From Oceanospirillum beijerinckii DSM 7166 (lineage in GTDB: Bacteria > Pseudomonadota > Gammaproteobacteria > Pseudomonadales > Halomonadaceae), in the NCBI RefSeq assembly GCF_000422425.1, contig NZ_KE383828.1, positions 124,001 through 188,000 of the forward strand: 64,000 nucleotides of DNA, read 5' to 3'. Position numbers and translations under genes: made by a program. The first letter of the stretch is position 1. Each line of letters starts with the position of its first letter. The notes beneath the pieces are model-generated. The model was not told the origin of the DNA, did not search any database, and saw only the letters and a program-made list of their open reading frames with translations. Shown piece after piece: positions 1-9,243 of this stretch.

Positions 1-404
1 TCATACAGGCTCTCTGGCGGATTCTCAGGATCAAGCCCCAGGGATTCATAGATACGTGCCTGGAAGGCTTCAATCATGGCATCGTGCAGGCCTAGTTCAC
101 TACCGTAAGATACTTTCAGGCCTTCGTTTTTTTCACCGAAAGTGGTTAGTACTGAAGGAATATCATTTTTAGCGTGGGTCGCCGCAAACAGCATACCGGG
201 TACCGCATAGATCTCTTCAACGCCCTGATCCAATAGTGAATTCAGTCCCATATGAATATTGGGTGCTGAGAACTCCAGAAAACCGTATTCCACTGGAATA
301 TCAGGGAAACGCTTTTTCAGGCCTTCGGCAACACGACCAAATTCCCGTTCGGCATCTTTATCACGACTGCCATGTCCACACACCATAATGCCTTTTTTTG
401 CCAT
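1..404 (-). CDS. cbiX: Sirohydrochlorin cobaltochelatase CbiX, C-terminus cut off by the window edge
   Basis: This enzyme inserts Co(2+) into sirohydrochlorin, the early cobalt step of the anaerobic-type cobalamin pathway. 134 codons are visible, starting at the ATG at 404 and running off the left edge without a stop. The N-terminus has the family motif CGHGSRD, giving the first metal-binding His. The second conserved His lies in LFAATHAKNDIP. It is the most downstream gene seen of the minus-strand cobalamin operon, 126 bases after cobN. The missing part could carry a second CbiX domain or a His/Cys-rich tail, so the short and long forms cannot be told apart. Family assignment is firm. Cobalt rather than nickel or iron as metal is inferred from the neighbours. 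Confidence 0.88.
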   Translation of the reverse strand, partial: MAKKGIMVCGHGSRDKDAEREFGRVAEGLKKRFPDIPVEYGFLEFSAPNIHMGLNSLLDQGVEEIYAVPGMLFAATHAKNDIPSVLTTFGEKNEGLKVSYGSELGLHDAMIEAFQARIYESLGLDPENPPESLY

Positions 405-473
405 GTCTTTATCTCTCATCTTCTTTGTCGTTGATCTTATTTCTGATCAATGTTTGCTTTGTTAACTCATCAC

Positions 474-507
474 AGCCCAAGCTCTACCGAACAGTAGAGC
501 CTGGGCT
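474..507. other. Intergenic hairpin between cobN and cbiX
   Basis: A 14-bp inverted repeat, AGCCCAAGCTCTAC with GTAGAGCCTGGGCT, has one mismatch and a 6-base loop. No run of T follows on either strand, so it is not a standard terminator. In the minus-strand transcript it could slow polymerase or protect mRNA ends, which would set cbiX expression apart from cobN. That role is inference. Confidence 0.5.
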
Positions 508-530
508 GCCTTTAAAATTGCTTGTCAAAC

Positions 531-3500
531 TTAAGCCGGGCTATCGGCTCTTTCGTTCTGTTCATCCAGCTTCAACAGTAGATGTTGTAACTGTCGGGCA
601 TAGTCACCGGGTTCCTGCCAAAGCCCTCGCTGTGTCGCTTCCAGCAGACGCTCTGCCATCTCTTCTAAGGCGTGAGGATTATGTTGTTGCAGGAAGTCCT
701 GATTCTCACGATCAAATACCAGAGCATCAGCGACTTTTTCGTATTGATAGTCATCAATCAGATCTGTTGTGGCATCATAGGCAAACAGATAATCCACACT
801 GGCCGCCATCTCAAACGCGCCTTTATAGCCGTGTTCACGCATGGCGTTGATCCACTTCGGGTTCAGTACGCGGCTGCGAATTACCCGGTTCAGTTCCTCT
901 TTTAAGGTGCGAATTTTTGGCGCTGATGGGTTGGAATGATCACTGTGATATACCTCAGGTGCTTCGCCCCGGAAGACCCGAACCGCGTTATTCATACCGC
1001 CCTGGAACTGGTAATAATCATCGGAATCGAGCAGATCGTGTTCCCGGTTATCCTGGTTCTGCACCACCACTTCCAGTTGGGACAGTCGATGCTGAAATGC
1101 CTGATGAGCCGCAACACCATCACCGGCCTGATTACCGTAGGCGTAGCCGCCCCAGTTCAGGTAAGCTTCAGCCAGATCACTGCTCTCTTCCCAGCAACGT
1201 TCATCAATCAGTCCCTGTAACCCGGCGCCATATGCGCCCGGTTTACTGCCAAAGACCCGATAACTGGCCTGACGCATCGCCTGCTCTGGCGACAGCCCTT
1301 GCTCAATCAATGCTTGTTGGCGAGATAGGATATTGGCCTTGATGGTATTGCCGTTACCCGGCTCTTCCAGCGCAGCAATTTTCTGAACTGCCGCATCATA
1401 GAGCTTCATCACATTAGGAAAGGCATCCCGGAAGAAACCCGAAACACGTAAGGTGACATCGACTCGGGGACGCCCCAGGCGCATACAGCTGATCACTTCA
1501 AAGTCGGTAACGCGATTCGACCCTGGTGCCCAGATTGGTCTGACGCCCATCAGAGCAAATGCCTGAGCGATATCATCGCCACCGGTGCGCATGGTGGCCG
1601 TCCCCCATACCGATAAGCCAAGCTGTTTCGGGAAATCGCCATGTTCCTGCAGATGGCGCTCGATCAATGCCTGTGCTGAACGCTCACCAATGGCCCAGGC
1701 GGCGGGTGATGGAATTGAGCGATTATCGACAGAGAAGAAGTTACGTCCGGTGGGTAAAGTATCCAGGCGGCCACGGGTGGGCGCACCGCTGGGACCTGGT
1801 GGCACAAACTGACCGGCCAGGCCATTTGTCAGGGCAGATAATTCCTGCTCTGCACTTTGCTCTAGTGCGGGGAGCAAACGGGCTTTGGCGTATTCCAACT
1901 GACGGGCTGTGCGTGGTAGACATTCTGCTAACTCAGCACCGAATCCCTGTTCAACGTTCAGAGACGTAGGTTGGATAAGCGAAGCGCCATCCGACATTGA
2001 AGCCTGCTCTCGAAGGACGGAATCTTTCAGCAAGAACACCTTAACTAACTTCAACGCTAACAGCTCAAGGCGCTCACGAGTATCTGCAGCAGTTCGCCAG
2101 TGAGTGTTCTGATCAACCTTCAGCAGACATTCCGGTCGTTTGCCCTGCCACGGCTGAGTATCTGCGGCGAGAGGATCAAAAAGTTCATCAGATGCCGTAC
2201 GCAGATCCAGATCCTGACTCAGGTTATGTAAAATTCCCTGGCTTTCAGCATCCGCGCCACGGGGTAAACGCAGCAAAGCCACTAAAGTGTCCGCCAGTTT
2301 ATCTGTATTCGGCAACTGCCCCAGAATATGCAGGCCATGACGGATCTGGGATTCTTTAATCTCACACAGGTAAGCATCCAGTTCGGCCAGTACTTCATCA
2401 TCAGATGATTCTGCCGTTGCTTTACCCAGCTCCTCCAGCAGATGCGTCTTGCGCACCTGCTGCATAATTTCGTCGCGCAGCCATTTTTCCCGGCGCTCAT
2501 CCATGCCCATTGCCTGATAGTATTCATCTACCAGGCTTTCCAGTTCTGCCATTTCGCCGTAGCTTTCCGCACGGGTCATCGGTGGCATCAGATGATCAAT
2601 AATTACCGCCTGAGTACGACGCTTAGCCTGAGTGCCCTCACCAGGGTCATTGACAATAAACGGATAAAAATGCGGCACCGGCCCTAAGGCAATATCCGGC
2701 CAGCACTGATCAGATAAAGCAGTCCCCTTACCGGGTAACCACTCCAGATTGCCGTGTTTGCCCACGTGCACCACAGCTTCTACCTGATAGCAGTGACGTA
2801 ACCAGAAATAAAACGCCAGATAGTTATGGGGCGGAATCAGATCCGGGTCATGGTAGTTAGCCGCCAGATCAATATTAAAACCGCGGGCAGGCTGAATACC
2901 GACAAACACCTCTCCTAAGCGAAGGCCAGAAAGCATCAAGCGGCCATCACGACACTTAATATCCTGTTCTGGTGCTCCCCAACGCTCCAGCACGGCTTGC
3001 TGACATTCCAGGGGGATCTGGCTGAAGTGATGACGATACTCATCCAGCGCCATACTTTGCCAGCAGGGTAGCTGATGCAGTGTGTTCGGGTTATTGGTCA
3101 CGGATTCCAGTAACCATTCGATCAGCTCAGTGCCGGTTTCTGGCAACTGATCCAGCGGATAACCCGATGCTTTTAAGGCTTGCAGAATATTAACCGATGA
3201 TTGAGGTGTATCCAGTCCGACCCCGTTACCAATACGACCGTCTTTAGTCGGGTAATTGGCCAGAATAATCGCCAGTCGTTTATCCCCATTGGCTTTATCT
3301 GATAGCTGACAATAACGCCGGGCCAGCTCAGCAATAAAGTTCGCTCGTTCCTGGTGCAACTGGTAACGCACCACCGAGACCTGGCAGCGTAGATCAAACC
3401 AGGACTCCGCCTTAAAACTAACTGCACGGGTGATCACCCGACCGTCCATCTCTGGTAACACCACCTGCATGGCGATATCACGACTGCGCAGCCCCTGGCT

Positions 3501-4643
3501 ATGTTGTTGCCAGTCTTGCTCCGTACTACCGGACAGTACCAGTTGCAGTACGGGGATCTGACGTTCAAACGGAGAGGCAAACTCAGTCGGCTCGGAACTC
3601 AGATCCGGGCTATCAACACGGTTACTGGCAAAACCTGTGGTATTGATGATTAAACGGGCATCATGTTGCTCTGCCAGATGATTGACCAGGGCTACAGATT
3701 CATCGTCTTTTAACGACGCTATTGCTACCGCAACCGGGTTTAAACCCTGAGCTTGTAAAGCACTCATCAGGCCATCAAAAACGTCAGTATTGGCACTCTG
3801 CAGATGACTGCGGTATAACAGCAACAGACATGTTTTTTGAGACAGCCCTGAGCCTTGGAATAGTCCTGAGTTTTTAAAAAGCTCTGAGTCTTGAGACTCA
3901 CTTTTGCTGCCTTCCTTTCCTGCCGCTGGGAAATAACGCATCGCATTTGGCAGAACCCGAGGCTCCTGCCATTGCTGTAGATAGGTGATCTGCTTTTGAT
4001 CAAAGCTTGTCTTTTCACTCTGCAGACAAAATCCAGGCGTCCAACCGTTGCCCAGTAACACTTCCTGAGTTAAAAATCGCAGCAGGTTTTCACTGTTTTC
4101 AATGCCACTCTGACGCAGGTAACGCCAGACTTTCTGGCAGGTATTCAGATCCTGAGTCGATGCAGTAAACAACTCAGGATCAGGGGTATCATCCCCCGGC
4201 ACAATAATCAGCTGACGGGCACGTCCCGATGGTGTCTGGCCTTTGCTCCAGTCCAGCAGACGCTCAAAACCATATTCCCAGTAGTTCTGCCCTCCTAGTA
4301 AGGACAGTACCACCAGCTCAGCCTGTTCCAGCACTTTATGCTCGTACAGATCATAAGCAGCAGGTTTTAAAAGCTGCATCCAGTTAGCTAAACGGATCGC
4401 GGGTGTCGGTTTTTGCTTTTCACCTGCTTTAACCTCTTGCTCAACTTTTTCAACACTATCGCCTGTGTCTGATAGAGAAACATCGCGATAGAGCTGCTGA
4501 TAAAAGCGTCTGGCCCCTTCAGATAAAGCCGCCAGAGAGGTATCCGCTGCAGAAAGAATGATGATATCACCGGGAGTCTGATCCAGGTCGATAATCCCCT
4601 CATCATCCACAAAACCACCGGGTTGTGCCGCCAGCAGGTGCAT
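531..4643 (-). CDS. cobN: Cobaltochelatase large subunit CobN
   Basis: CobN is the porphyrin-binding large subunit of the ATP-dependent cobalt chelatase, related to magnesium chelatase ChlH/BchH. The 1370-residue length is within the family range. The conserved block GKHGNLEWLPGKG lies near residue 626. The partner AAA+ and VWA subunits are supplied by the fused ChlI/ChlD gene at 15273-17414. cobW ends 1 base before this ATG, so the two are translated together. Two oddities stand out. Residues about 245-265 are a Ser/Glu/Gly-rich insert with short internal repeats. Residues about 882-893 are encoded by a 35-bp fragment of a dispersed palindromic repeat (1966-2000) that keeps the frame. In late-cobalt pathways CobN acts on hydrogenobyrinate diamide. 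Here the other enzymes are of the early-cobalt type, so its real substrate is unclear. Confidence 0.93.
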   Translation of the reverse strand: MHLLAAQPGGFVDDEGIIDLDQTPGDIIILSAADTSLAALSEGARRFYQQLYRDVSLSDTGDSVEKVEQEVKAGEKQKPTPAIRLANWMQLLKPAAYDLYEHKVLEQAELVVLSLLGGQNYWEYGFERLLDWSKGQTPSGRARQLIIVPGDDTPDPELFTASTQDLNTCQKVWRYLRQSGIENSENLLRFLTQEVLLGNGWTPGFCLQSEKTSFDQKQITYLQQWQEPRVLPNAMRYFPAAGKEGSKSESQDSELFKNSGLFQGSGLSQKTCLLLLYRSHLQSANTDVFDGLMSALQAQGLNPVAVAIASLKDDESVALVNHLAEQHDARLIINTTGFASNRVDSPDLSSEPTEFASPFERQIPVLQLVLSGSTEQDWQQHSQGLRSRDIAMQVVLPEMDGRVITRAVSFKAESWFDLRCQVSVVRYQLHQERANFIAELARRYCQLSDKANGDKRLAIILANYPTKDGRIGNGVGLDTPQSSVNILQALKASGYPLDQLPETGTELIEWLLESVTNNPNTLHQLPCWQSMALDEYRHHFSQIPLECQQAVLERWGAPEQDIKCRDGRLMLSGLRLGEVFVGIQPARGFNIDLAANYHDPDLIPPHNYLAFYFWLRHCYQVEAVVHVGKHGNLEWLPGKGTALSDQCWPDIALGPVPHFYPFIVNDPGEGTQAKRRTQAVIIDHLMPPMTRAESYGEMAELESLVDEYYQAMGMDERREKWLRDEIMQQVRKTHLLEELGKATAESSDDEVLAELDAYLCEIKESQIRHGLHILGQLPNTDKLADTLVALLRLPRGADAESQGILHNLSQDLDLRTASDELFDPLAADTQPWQGKRPECLLKVDQNTHWRTAADTRERLELLALKLVKVFLLKDSVLREQASMSDGASLIQPTSLNVEQGFGAELAECLPRTARQLEYAKARLLPALEQSAEQELSALTNGLAGQFVPPGPSGAPTRGRLDTLPTGRNFFSVDNRSIPSPAAWAIGERSAQALIERHLQEHGDFPKQLGLSVWGTATMRTGGDDIAQAFALMGVRPIWAPGSNRVTDFEVISCMRLGRPRVDVTLRVSGFFRDAFPNVMKLYDAAVQKIAALEEPGNGNTIKANILSRQQALIEQGLSPEQAMRQASYRVFGSKPGAYGAGLQGLIDERCWEESSDLAEAYLNWGGYAYGNQAGDGVAAHQAFQHRLSQLEVVVQNQDNREHDLLDSDDYYQFQGGMNNAVRVFRGEAPEVYHSDHSNPSAPKIRTLKEELNRVIRSRVLNPKWINAMREHGYKGAFEMAASVDYLFAYDATTDLIDDYQYEKVADALVFDRENQDFLQQHNPHALEEMAERLLEATQRGLWQEPGDYARQLQHLLLKLDEQNERADSPA
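1966..2000 (-). repeat. Partial copy of the dispersed palindromic element, inside cobN
   Basis: The plus strand reads GTAGGTTGGATAAGCGAAGC, then GCCATCCGACATTGA. It matches one half of the elements at 11495-11633 and 36768-36907 almost base for base. It is read through in frame by cobN as the peptide segment MSDGASLIQPT. The other half and the inverted ends are absent, so this is a remnant or a partial insertion. Confidence 0.75.
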
Positions 4644-4644
4644 C

Positions 4645-5745
4645 TTACGCCTCGCTTACTGCAGGCTCAGTCACCTGAGCACCGGCCAGAGCAGCGGTAA
4701 TCTCTGCTTCAGAGATCCCTTTACCGATAAATACCAACTGAGTTTTGCGCGCTTCTTCAGGTTGCCACAGACGATCAAAGTGAACATCCAGGCGCTTACC
4801 TACCGCCTGCAGCACCTGACGCATCGGTTTATCTGGTAGTGCGGCAAAACCTTTGGCACGGAAGATATTCTGAGTATTAATCAGTTCATTCAGTGTCGTC
4901 TGCAGACGATCACTGTCCACTTCACCCAGGGTGACGACAAAGGAATCAAAGTGATCGTGAGCATGGTCGTGTTCTTCACCGTGATCGTGGTGATGATCGT
5001 GGTGGTTATGAACATGGTCGATACGGGTTTCAGAAGCCGCATCCAGGCCCAATAACAGATCCAGCTGCGCTTCACCGTTATGGATATAAACGGTTTTCAC
5101 AGAATCCGGGACACGAGCATTCACTTTGTCTGCCACGTTAGTGCGTTGCGCTTCATCCAGCAGATCATTTTTGCTGACCACAACCAGATCAGCTGCGCTC
5201 AACTGATCTTCCAGCAGCTCCTGCAACGATGGATCATGATCCAGGCTTTCATCTGCTAAGCGCTGTTCCTGCACTTTATCTTCATCATGGGCAAAACGAC
5301 CTGCAGCAACTGCAGGGCCATCCACCACAGTAATGACTGCATCAACGGTGCAGTATTCTTTAATACCCGGCCAGTTAAATGCCTGCACCAGAGGCTTTGG
5401 CAGTGCCAGACCACTGGTTTCGATCAGGATATGGTCGATATCATCACGGCGCTCAACCAGTTGCTGCATCACAGGCAGAAACTCTTCTTCAACGGTGCAG
5501 CAGATACAGCCATTGGCCAGCTCGTAGAAACCTTCTGAAGATTGCTCCGCAGTTTGGCCTTCCTCTTCACACTCCAGAGGACAGGAGCGTAGCAGCTCAG
5601 AATCGATATCCAGTTCACCGAACTCGTTGACAATTACGGCGATGCGCTTACCGGCAGCTTGCTTCAGTACATTGGATAGCAGCGTCGTTTTACCGCTGCC
5701 CAGAAAACCGGTGACGACAGTGGTCGGGATTTTATTTAACTGCAT
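4645..5745 (-). CDS. cobW: CobW-family GTP-dependent metal chaperone
   Basis: This COG0523 P-loop GTPase probably delivers cobalt to the chelatase. Walker A GFLGSGKTT is at residues 13-21. The metal-binding CxCC motif is complete as GCICC, with cysteines at 80, 82 and 83. A His/Asp-rich stretch follows at about residues 234-267 and probably buffers metal. The C-terminal CobW_C domain includes the LPDKPMRQ region. The protein is 366 residues. The start is supported by AAGGAA six bases before the ATG. The gene lies between cbiF and cobN, and one base separates its stop from the cobN start, which fits a job in loading CobN. Zinc or another divalent metal cannot be excluded from sequence alone. 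Confidence 0.94.
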   Translation of the reverse strand: MQLNKIPTTVVTGFLGSGKTTLLSNVLKQAAGKRIAVIVNEFGELDIDSELLRSCPLECEEEGQTAEQSSEGFYELANGCICCTVEEEFLPVMQQLVERRDDIDHILIETSGLALPKPLVQAFNWPGIKEYCTVDAVITVVDGPAVAAGRFAHDEDKVQEQRLADESLDHDPSLQELLEDQLSAADLVVVSKNDLLDEAQRTNVADKVNARVPDSVKTVYIHNGEAQLDLLLGLDAASETRIDHVHNHHDHHHDHGEEHDHAHDHFDSFVVTLGEVDSDRLQTTLNELINTQNIFRAKGFAALPDKPMRQVLQAVGKRLDVHFDRLWQPEEARKTQLVFIGKGISEAEITAALAGAQVTEPAVSEA

Positions 5746-5778
5746 GATGATTCCTTTATTAATCCGTTATCCGTTTCT

Positions 5779-6552
5779 TTATGTCTTTGATTTTTTAACT
5801 TTGGGACGGTAAATATGGGCCTGATCCTTGTGATACAGGTAAGAATCCGCAAAGTCATCGCTATCCAGTACATGCCCTACCAGAATCAGTGCAGTGCGGG
5901 TAAAGCCTTTTTCACGAACCTTAGCGACGATATCTTTCAGCGTACCTGTCACCTTGTCCTGATCTGGCCAGGAAGTGCGATAACACACTGCCACTGGGCA
6001 ATCCTCGCCATAATGAGGTAACAGCTCTTCAACAATTTTGTGAATACGGGTAATACCCAGATGAATTGCCAGAGTAGCACCACTTCGCGCCAGTTCAGGC
6101 AGGCGTTCGCGTTCAGGGAATGGGGTTTTACCTTCGTAGCGAGTCATAATGATGGTTTGAGATACGCCAGATAGCGTCAGCTCTTTACCCAGATAAGCGG
6201 CAGAAGCGGCCACCGCACTCACACCAGGAATAATCTGGTAATCGATCTCTTCCTGCTCCAGACGACGAATCTGTTCGCCAATGGCTCCGTACAGAGAAGG
6301 GTCACCAGAGTGCAGACGAGCAACGTCTTTACCCTCTGCATGAGCTTTACGGATATAACCCATAATCTCATCCAGATTGGTCGTTGCGGTATCAACAATC
6401 AGCTCTGCTTGATCTTCGACTGACGCCAGAATCTCACGGGGCACTAATGATCCTGCATACAACACAATCGGGCACTGCTGCAGAATACGCTGACCTTTAA
6501 TGGTCATCAGTTCAGGGTCACCGGGACCGGCACCGATAAAATAAACCGTCAT
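5779..6552 (-). CDS. cbiF: (Cobalt-)precorrin-4 C11-methyltransferase CbiF/CobM
   Basis: The enzyme transfers a methyl group from S-adenosylmethionine to C-11 of (cobalt-)precorrin-4 during corrin ring synthesis. At 257 residues it has the normal tetrapyrrole-methylase length. The N-terminal GAGPGDPELMT motif is the family signature, and the LHSGDPSLYG and PGVSAVAA blocks line the SAM and substrate sites. The start codon overlaps the stop of cbiH by four bases (ATGA), which indicates translational coupling. Because CbiD and CbiG are in the same operon, the cobalt-bound form is the likely substrate, so the Cbi name is preferred over CobM. Confidence 0.95.
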   Translation of the reverse strand: MTVYFIGAGPGDPELMTIKGQRILQQCPIVLYAGSLVPREILASVEDQAELIVDTATTNLDEIMGYIRKAHAEGKDVARLHSGDPSLYGAIGEQIRRLEQEEIDYQIIPGVSAVAASAAYLGKELTLSGVSQTIIMTRYEGKTPFPERERLPELARSGATLAIHLGITRIHKIVEELLPHYGEDCPVAVCYRTSWPDQDKVTGTLKDIVAKVREKGFTRTALILVGHVLDSDDFADSYLYHKDQAHIYRPKVKKSKT

Positions 6553-7427
6553 GACTGAGCCTCTTCTTCTGACTTTTGCTTTGACTCGTCTTTTGACTGA
6601 GAAGAATCAGCAGAACTATCGGTAGCCTGGCCCAGTTTTTTGCGATAACCGCGAGGGGTATAAACCCATTCTTTACTACCATTAACGATATGACGGGATT
6701 CACTGTTACCCACACTCACCAGAGTGAACATATCCACGTCTTTGGCATCCAGTTCATCCAGTCGGATAATGCGAATACTCTCGTCCTCACGGGTCAGCTG
6801 ACGACCCAACAGTACCGGCGTACTGGCCGGGCGATACTGCAGCAAAATATCTCGGGCTGTATTCAGCTGCCAGTCCCGCTTGCGGGAAACAGGGTTATAG
6901 AAGGACACGACAAAATCACCCTGCCCGGCACTATGAATACGCTGTTCGATGGTTTCCCATGGCGTTAACAGGTCTGATAATGAGATGGTACAGAAGTCAT
7001 GGCCGAGCATAGCGCCAACACGACTGGCACCGGCTTGCATAGCAGAGATACCCGGAATGACTTCGATCTCAACATCCAACCACTCCGGGTGATATTCATT
7101 ACTGCCAGAGCTGCCCTCCTGAAAAGACAGCTGTTGATCTAATAGTTCAAATACCAGCGTCGCCATGGCGTAAATACCAATATCACCACTGGAGATCAGA
7201 GCCGTAGTTTTACCGCTGGCAGCCAGATTCAGCGCCAGTCGGGCACGACCAATCTCTTCGCCTAATGGCAGATCATGGTGAGTTTTGCCCTGACAGACAT
7301 CACCCAACAGATCCAGGTACAAACCATAAGCCACCAGATCGCTACTGGCCTGAATGGCAGTTAATGCTCTGGGTGCAACCAGAGACAGATCGCCGGGGCC
7401 AGTGCCCACAACAAAGAGTCGACTCAT
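6549..7427 (-). CDS. cbiH: (Cobalt-)precorrin-3B C17-methyltransferase CbiH/CobJ
   Basis: This enzyme methylates C-17 and drives ring contraction of (cobalt-)precorrin-3. It is a tetrapyrrole methylase of 292 residues with the N-terminal motif VGTGPGD, then ISSGDIGIY and PGISAMQAGASRVGA. It is longer than the typical 240-260 residues. The extra length comes from an insert near residues 115-125 (Glu/Gly/Ser-rich) and from a charged Ser/Lys/Glu tail of about 20 residues. Four-base overlaps join it to cbiG upstream and cbiF downstream. Confidence 0.94.
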   Translation of the reverse strand: MSRLFVVGTGPGDLSLVAPRALTAIQASSDLVAYGLYLDLLGDVCQGKTHHDLPLGEEIGRARLALNLAASGKTTALISSGDIGIYAMATLVFELLDQQLSFQEGSSGSNEYHPEWLDVEIEVIPGISAMQAGASRVGAMLGHDFCTISLSDLLTPWETIEQRIHSAGQGDFVVSFYNPVSRKRDWQLNTARDILLQYRPASTPVLLGRQLTREDESIRIIRLDELDAKDVDMFTLVSVGNSESRHIVNGSKEWVYTPRGYRKKLGQATDSSADSSQSKDESKQKSEEEAQS

Positions 7428-8425
7428 ACGTTTTTATTCCTGGAATCTGAAGTATTCGATGTTTTAGCAGCGCTCTGTTGAGTAGATGCTGCTGAAAATG
7501 AAGACAAGGATGAAAGCAAAGCTTTATCTGTAGCCGGATAGATACGGGCAATAGCGCAGGTGGCTTTGCGTGTTTTCTGTTTAACCAGAGCCAATTCAGG
7601 TTGAGAGCCTGGCGATACCTGTTGCGAAGACGATGGATTGTCTGAAGTCTGATGCTCGCTTGTAGCCATTTCCGGAGCAGTATTAAGATCGGACTTGATT
7701 AGGGCTTGTTGAGCACCATATAAAGCGGCAGACTCCGCCACGCCATAGACTCCCACGGTATTAAATACATACTCAGATCGGGAGTTCAGCAGATGATCCA
7801 TGGTATTCAGCTGGTCTTTATGCCAGGTCTGAAATGGCTTATTCAGACTCTGGGCCAGCTCAATCAAACCAACCTCATCCGACTTAATATCGATGCTATT
7901 AATCGAGCTGATCTGATCAATGCTCAGGCCCGCTTGTTGCAAACAATCCTGCAGTAACCTTTCCAGTTCATCCCTGGGGCAATGACGCTCGCAGCCCATG
8001 CCTACGGTATAAACAGGGTTAAGATAATGGCCTGCAGTCGTAATTACTGGCTGAGCATTTAACAATCCGGCAATCTGGTTCGCCAGTTGGTTTGCACCAC
8101 CTTCGTGACCCGACAACAGAGGAATAACAAATCTGCCCTGCTCATCCATCACTAATACAGGAGCATCCTGGTATTTGTTTTCCAGTACAGGAGCCAGCGT
8201 ACGCATCACAATGCCTGTAGCACAGATAAAAATTAGCACACCCTGCTTCTGCTCGGCCTGAGAAAAGACATGCTGCACTGTCTGCTTAAACTGTATGGGT
8301 CTATGCAGAATCTGGCATTCCAATGTTCTGTTTTCTGATGCTGCAGACGTAATCGTTTCTAATTGATCTCGTAGCCGGTAAGCCAGCATTTTGCCTGCGT
8401 CGGTCAGAGTAAAAATAGTGATCAA
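7424..8425 (-). CDS. cbiG: Cobalt-precorrin-5A hydrolase CbiG
   Basis: CbiG opens the delta-lactone of cobalt-precorrin-5A and releases acetaldehyde. It is a marker of the early-cobalt pathway. The protein has 333 residues: an N-terminal domain with the ICATGIVMR and LLSGHEGGAN blocks, a central VGMGCERHCP segment, and a C-terminal domain. The start is a TTG at 8425 that overlaps the cbiL stop as TTGA. AGGGGA lies about nine bases upstream, and no ATG gives the conserved N-terminus. Residues about 240-285 form a Ser/Gln/Pro-rich insert, probably a disordered linker in front of the TRKATCAIARIYPA region. Confidence 0.92.
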   Translation of the reverse strand: MITIFTLTDAGKMLAYRLRDQLETITSAASENRTLECQILHRPIQFKQTVQHVFSQAEQKQGVLIFICATGIVMRTLAPVLENKYQDAPVLVMDEQGRFVIPLLSGHEGGANQLANQIAGLLNAQPVITTAGHYLNPVYTVGMGCERHCPRDELERLLQDCLQQAGLSIDQISSINSIDIKSDEVGLIELAQSLNKPFQTWHKDQLNTMDHLLNSRSEYVFNTVGVYGVAESAALYGAQQALIKSDLNTAPEMATSEHQTSDNPSSSQQVSPGSQPELALVKQKTRKATCAIARIYPATDKALLSSLSSFSAASTQQSAAKTSNTSDSRNKNV

Positions 8426-9243
8426 AGGGCTTTCCCCTTACTGCTATCAGCTAAACGCTCCGACGACTGACGGTTAATCACGAACAGTGAGAAATAAGGC
8501 CCGGCCTGATCTTCCAGCTGATCCATATCGGATAAAATGCGCTGATTTTCACGACCGATATATTCCAGGTAATGGGCATCATCACGTCGCCCTGTCTGAC
8601 TCAGTAAAGCCAGAATGCGCTGACGGGCACGACCTGCCTTCATAATCACCACGCTGTCATGATCCAGCAATGCCCGGATAATCTGAGTATCGCTATGGCG
8701 ACCACTGACGACGGCAAAAGATTCTTTCAATAGCGTCAACGGTTGTTGCAACGCTGAGGCTGCAGCATGGACTGAGGAAATACCCGGTACAACCTGACAG
8801 TTAAACTCACTGTCCAGACGTTGCAGCAGATAAGTAAAAGAGCCAAAAAATAGCGGATCACCTTCACACAGAAAGACCACGTCGTTGCCCTGTCGCAATT
8901 GCTCAGCAATCTGTAAAGCACCTTCGTCGTAAGCTTGATTTGCCAGAGTACGATCCGTACTCATAGGCATAGCAATCGGGATCTCCAGCTGGTTTTCTGA
9001 TTGTTCAGCTGTTTGCAGAGCAAAGGCTTCCCGTGCAATAAAACGTGCCTGAGAGCGGTAGACAGGCTGCTCTGCTTTCTGAGCCTTGTTATCATCGGCG
9101 CGATCACTTTTTTCAGCGCTGGTCAGGTAGCTAATCACTGGCGCTGACTGAATCAGGCGCAATGCCTTAAGCGTCAATAGCTCAGGATCACCAGGGCCTA
9201 CGCCTACACCGTATAAAGTGCCCATTGTTGTCGTTTCAGTCAT
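8422..9243 (-). CDS. cbiL: (Cobalt-)precorrin-2 C20-methyltransferase CbiL/CobI
   Basis: It adds the C-20 methyl group to (cobalt-)precorrin-2, the first step after cobalt-sirohydrochlorin. The tetrapyrrole methylase signature GVGVGPGDPELLT starts near residue 10, and FLCEGDPLFFGSF and VPGISSVHAAASA follow. At 273 residues it is slightly longer than usual because of a polar insert at about residues 45-75. The ATG at 9243 overlaps the end of cbiET by eight bases. It should not be confused with the nickel/cobalt transport protein at 19022-19747, which in some databases also carries the name CbiL. Confidence 0.94.
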   Translation of the reverse strand: MTETTTMGTLYGVGVGPGDPELLTLKALRLIQSAPVISYLTSAEKSDRADDNKAQKAEQPVYRSQARFIAREAFALQTAEQSENQLEIPIAMPMSTDRTLANQAYDEGALQIAEQLRQGNDVVFLCEGDPLFFGSFTYLLQRLDSEFNCQVVPGISSVHAAASALQQPLTLLKESFAVVSGRHSDTQIIRALLDHDSVVIMKAGRARQRILALLSQTGRRDDAHYLEYIGRENQRILSDMDQLEDQAGPYFSLFVINRQSSERLADSSKGKAL

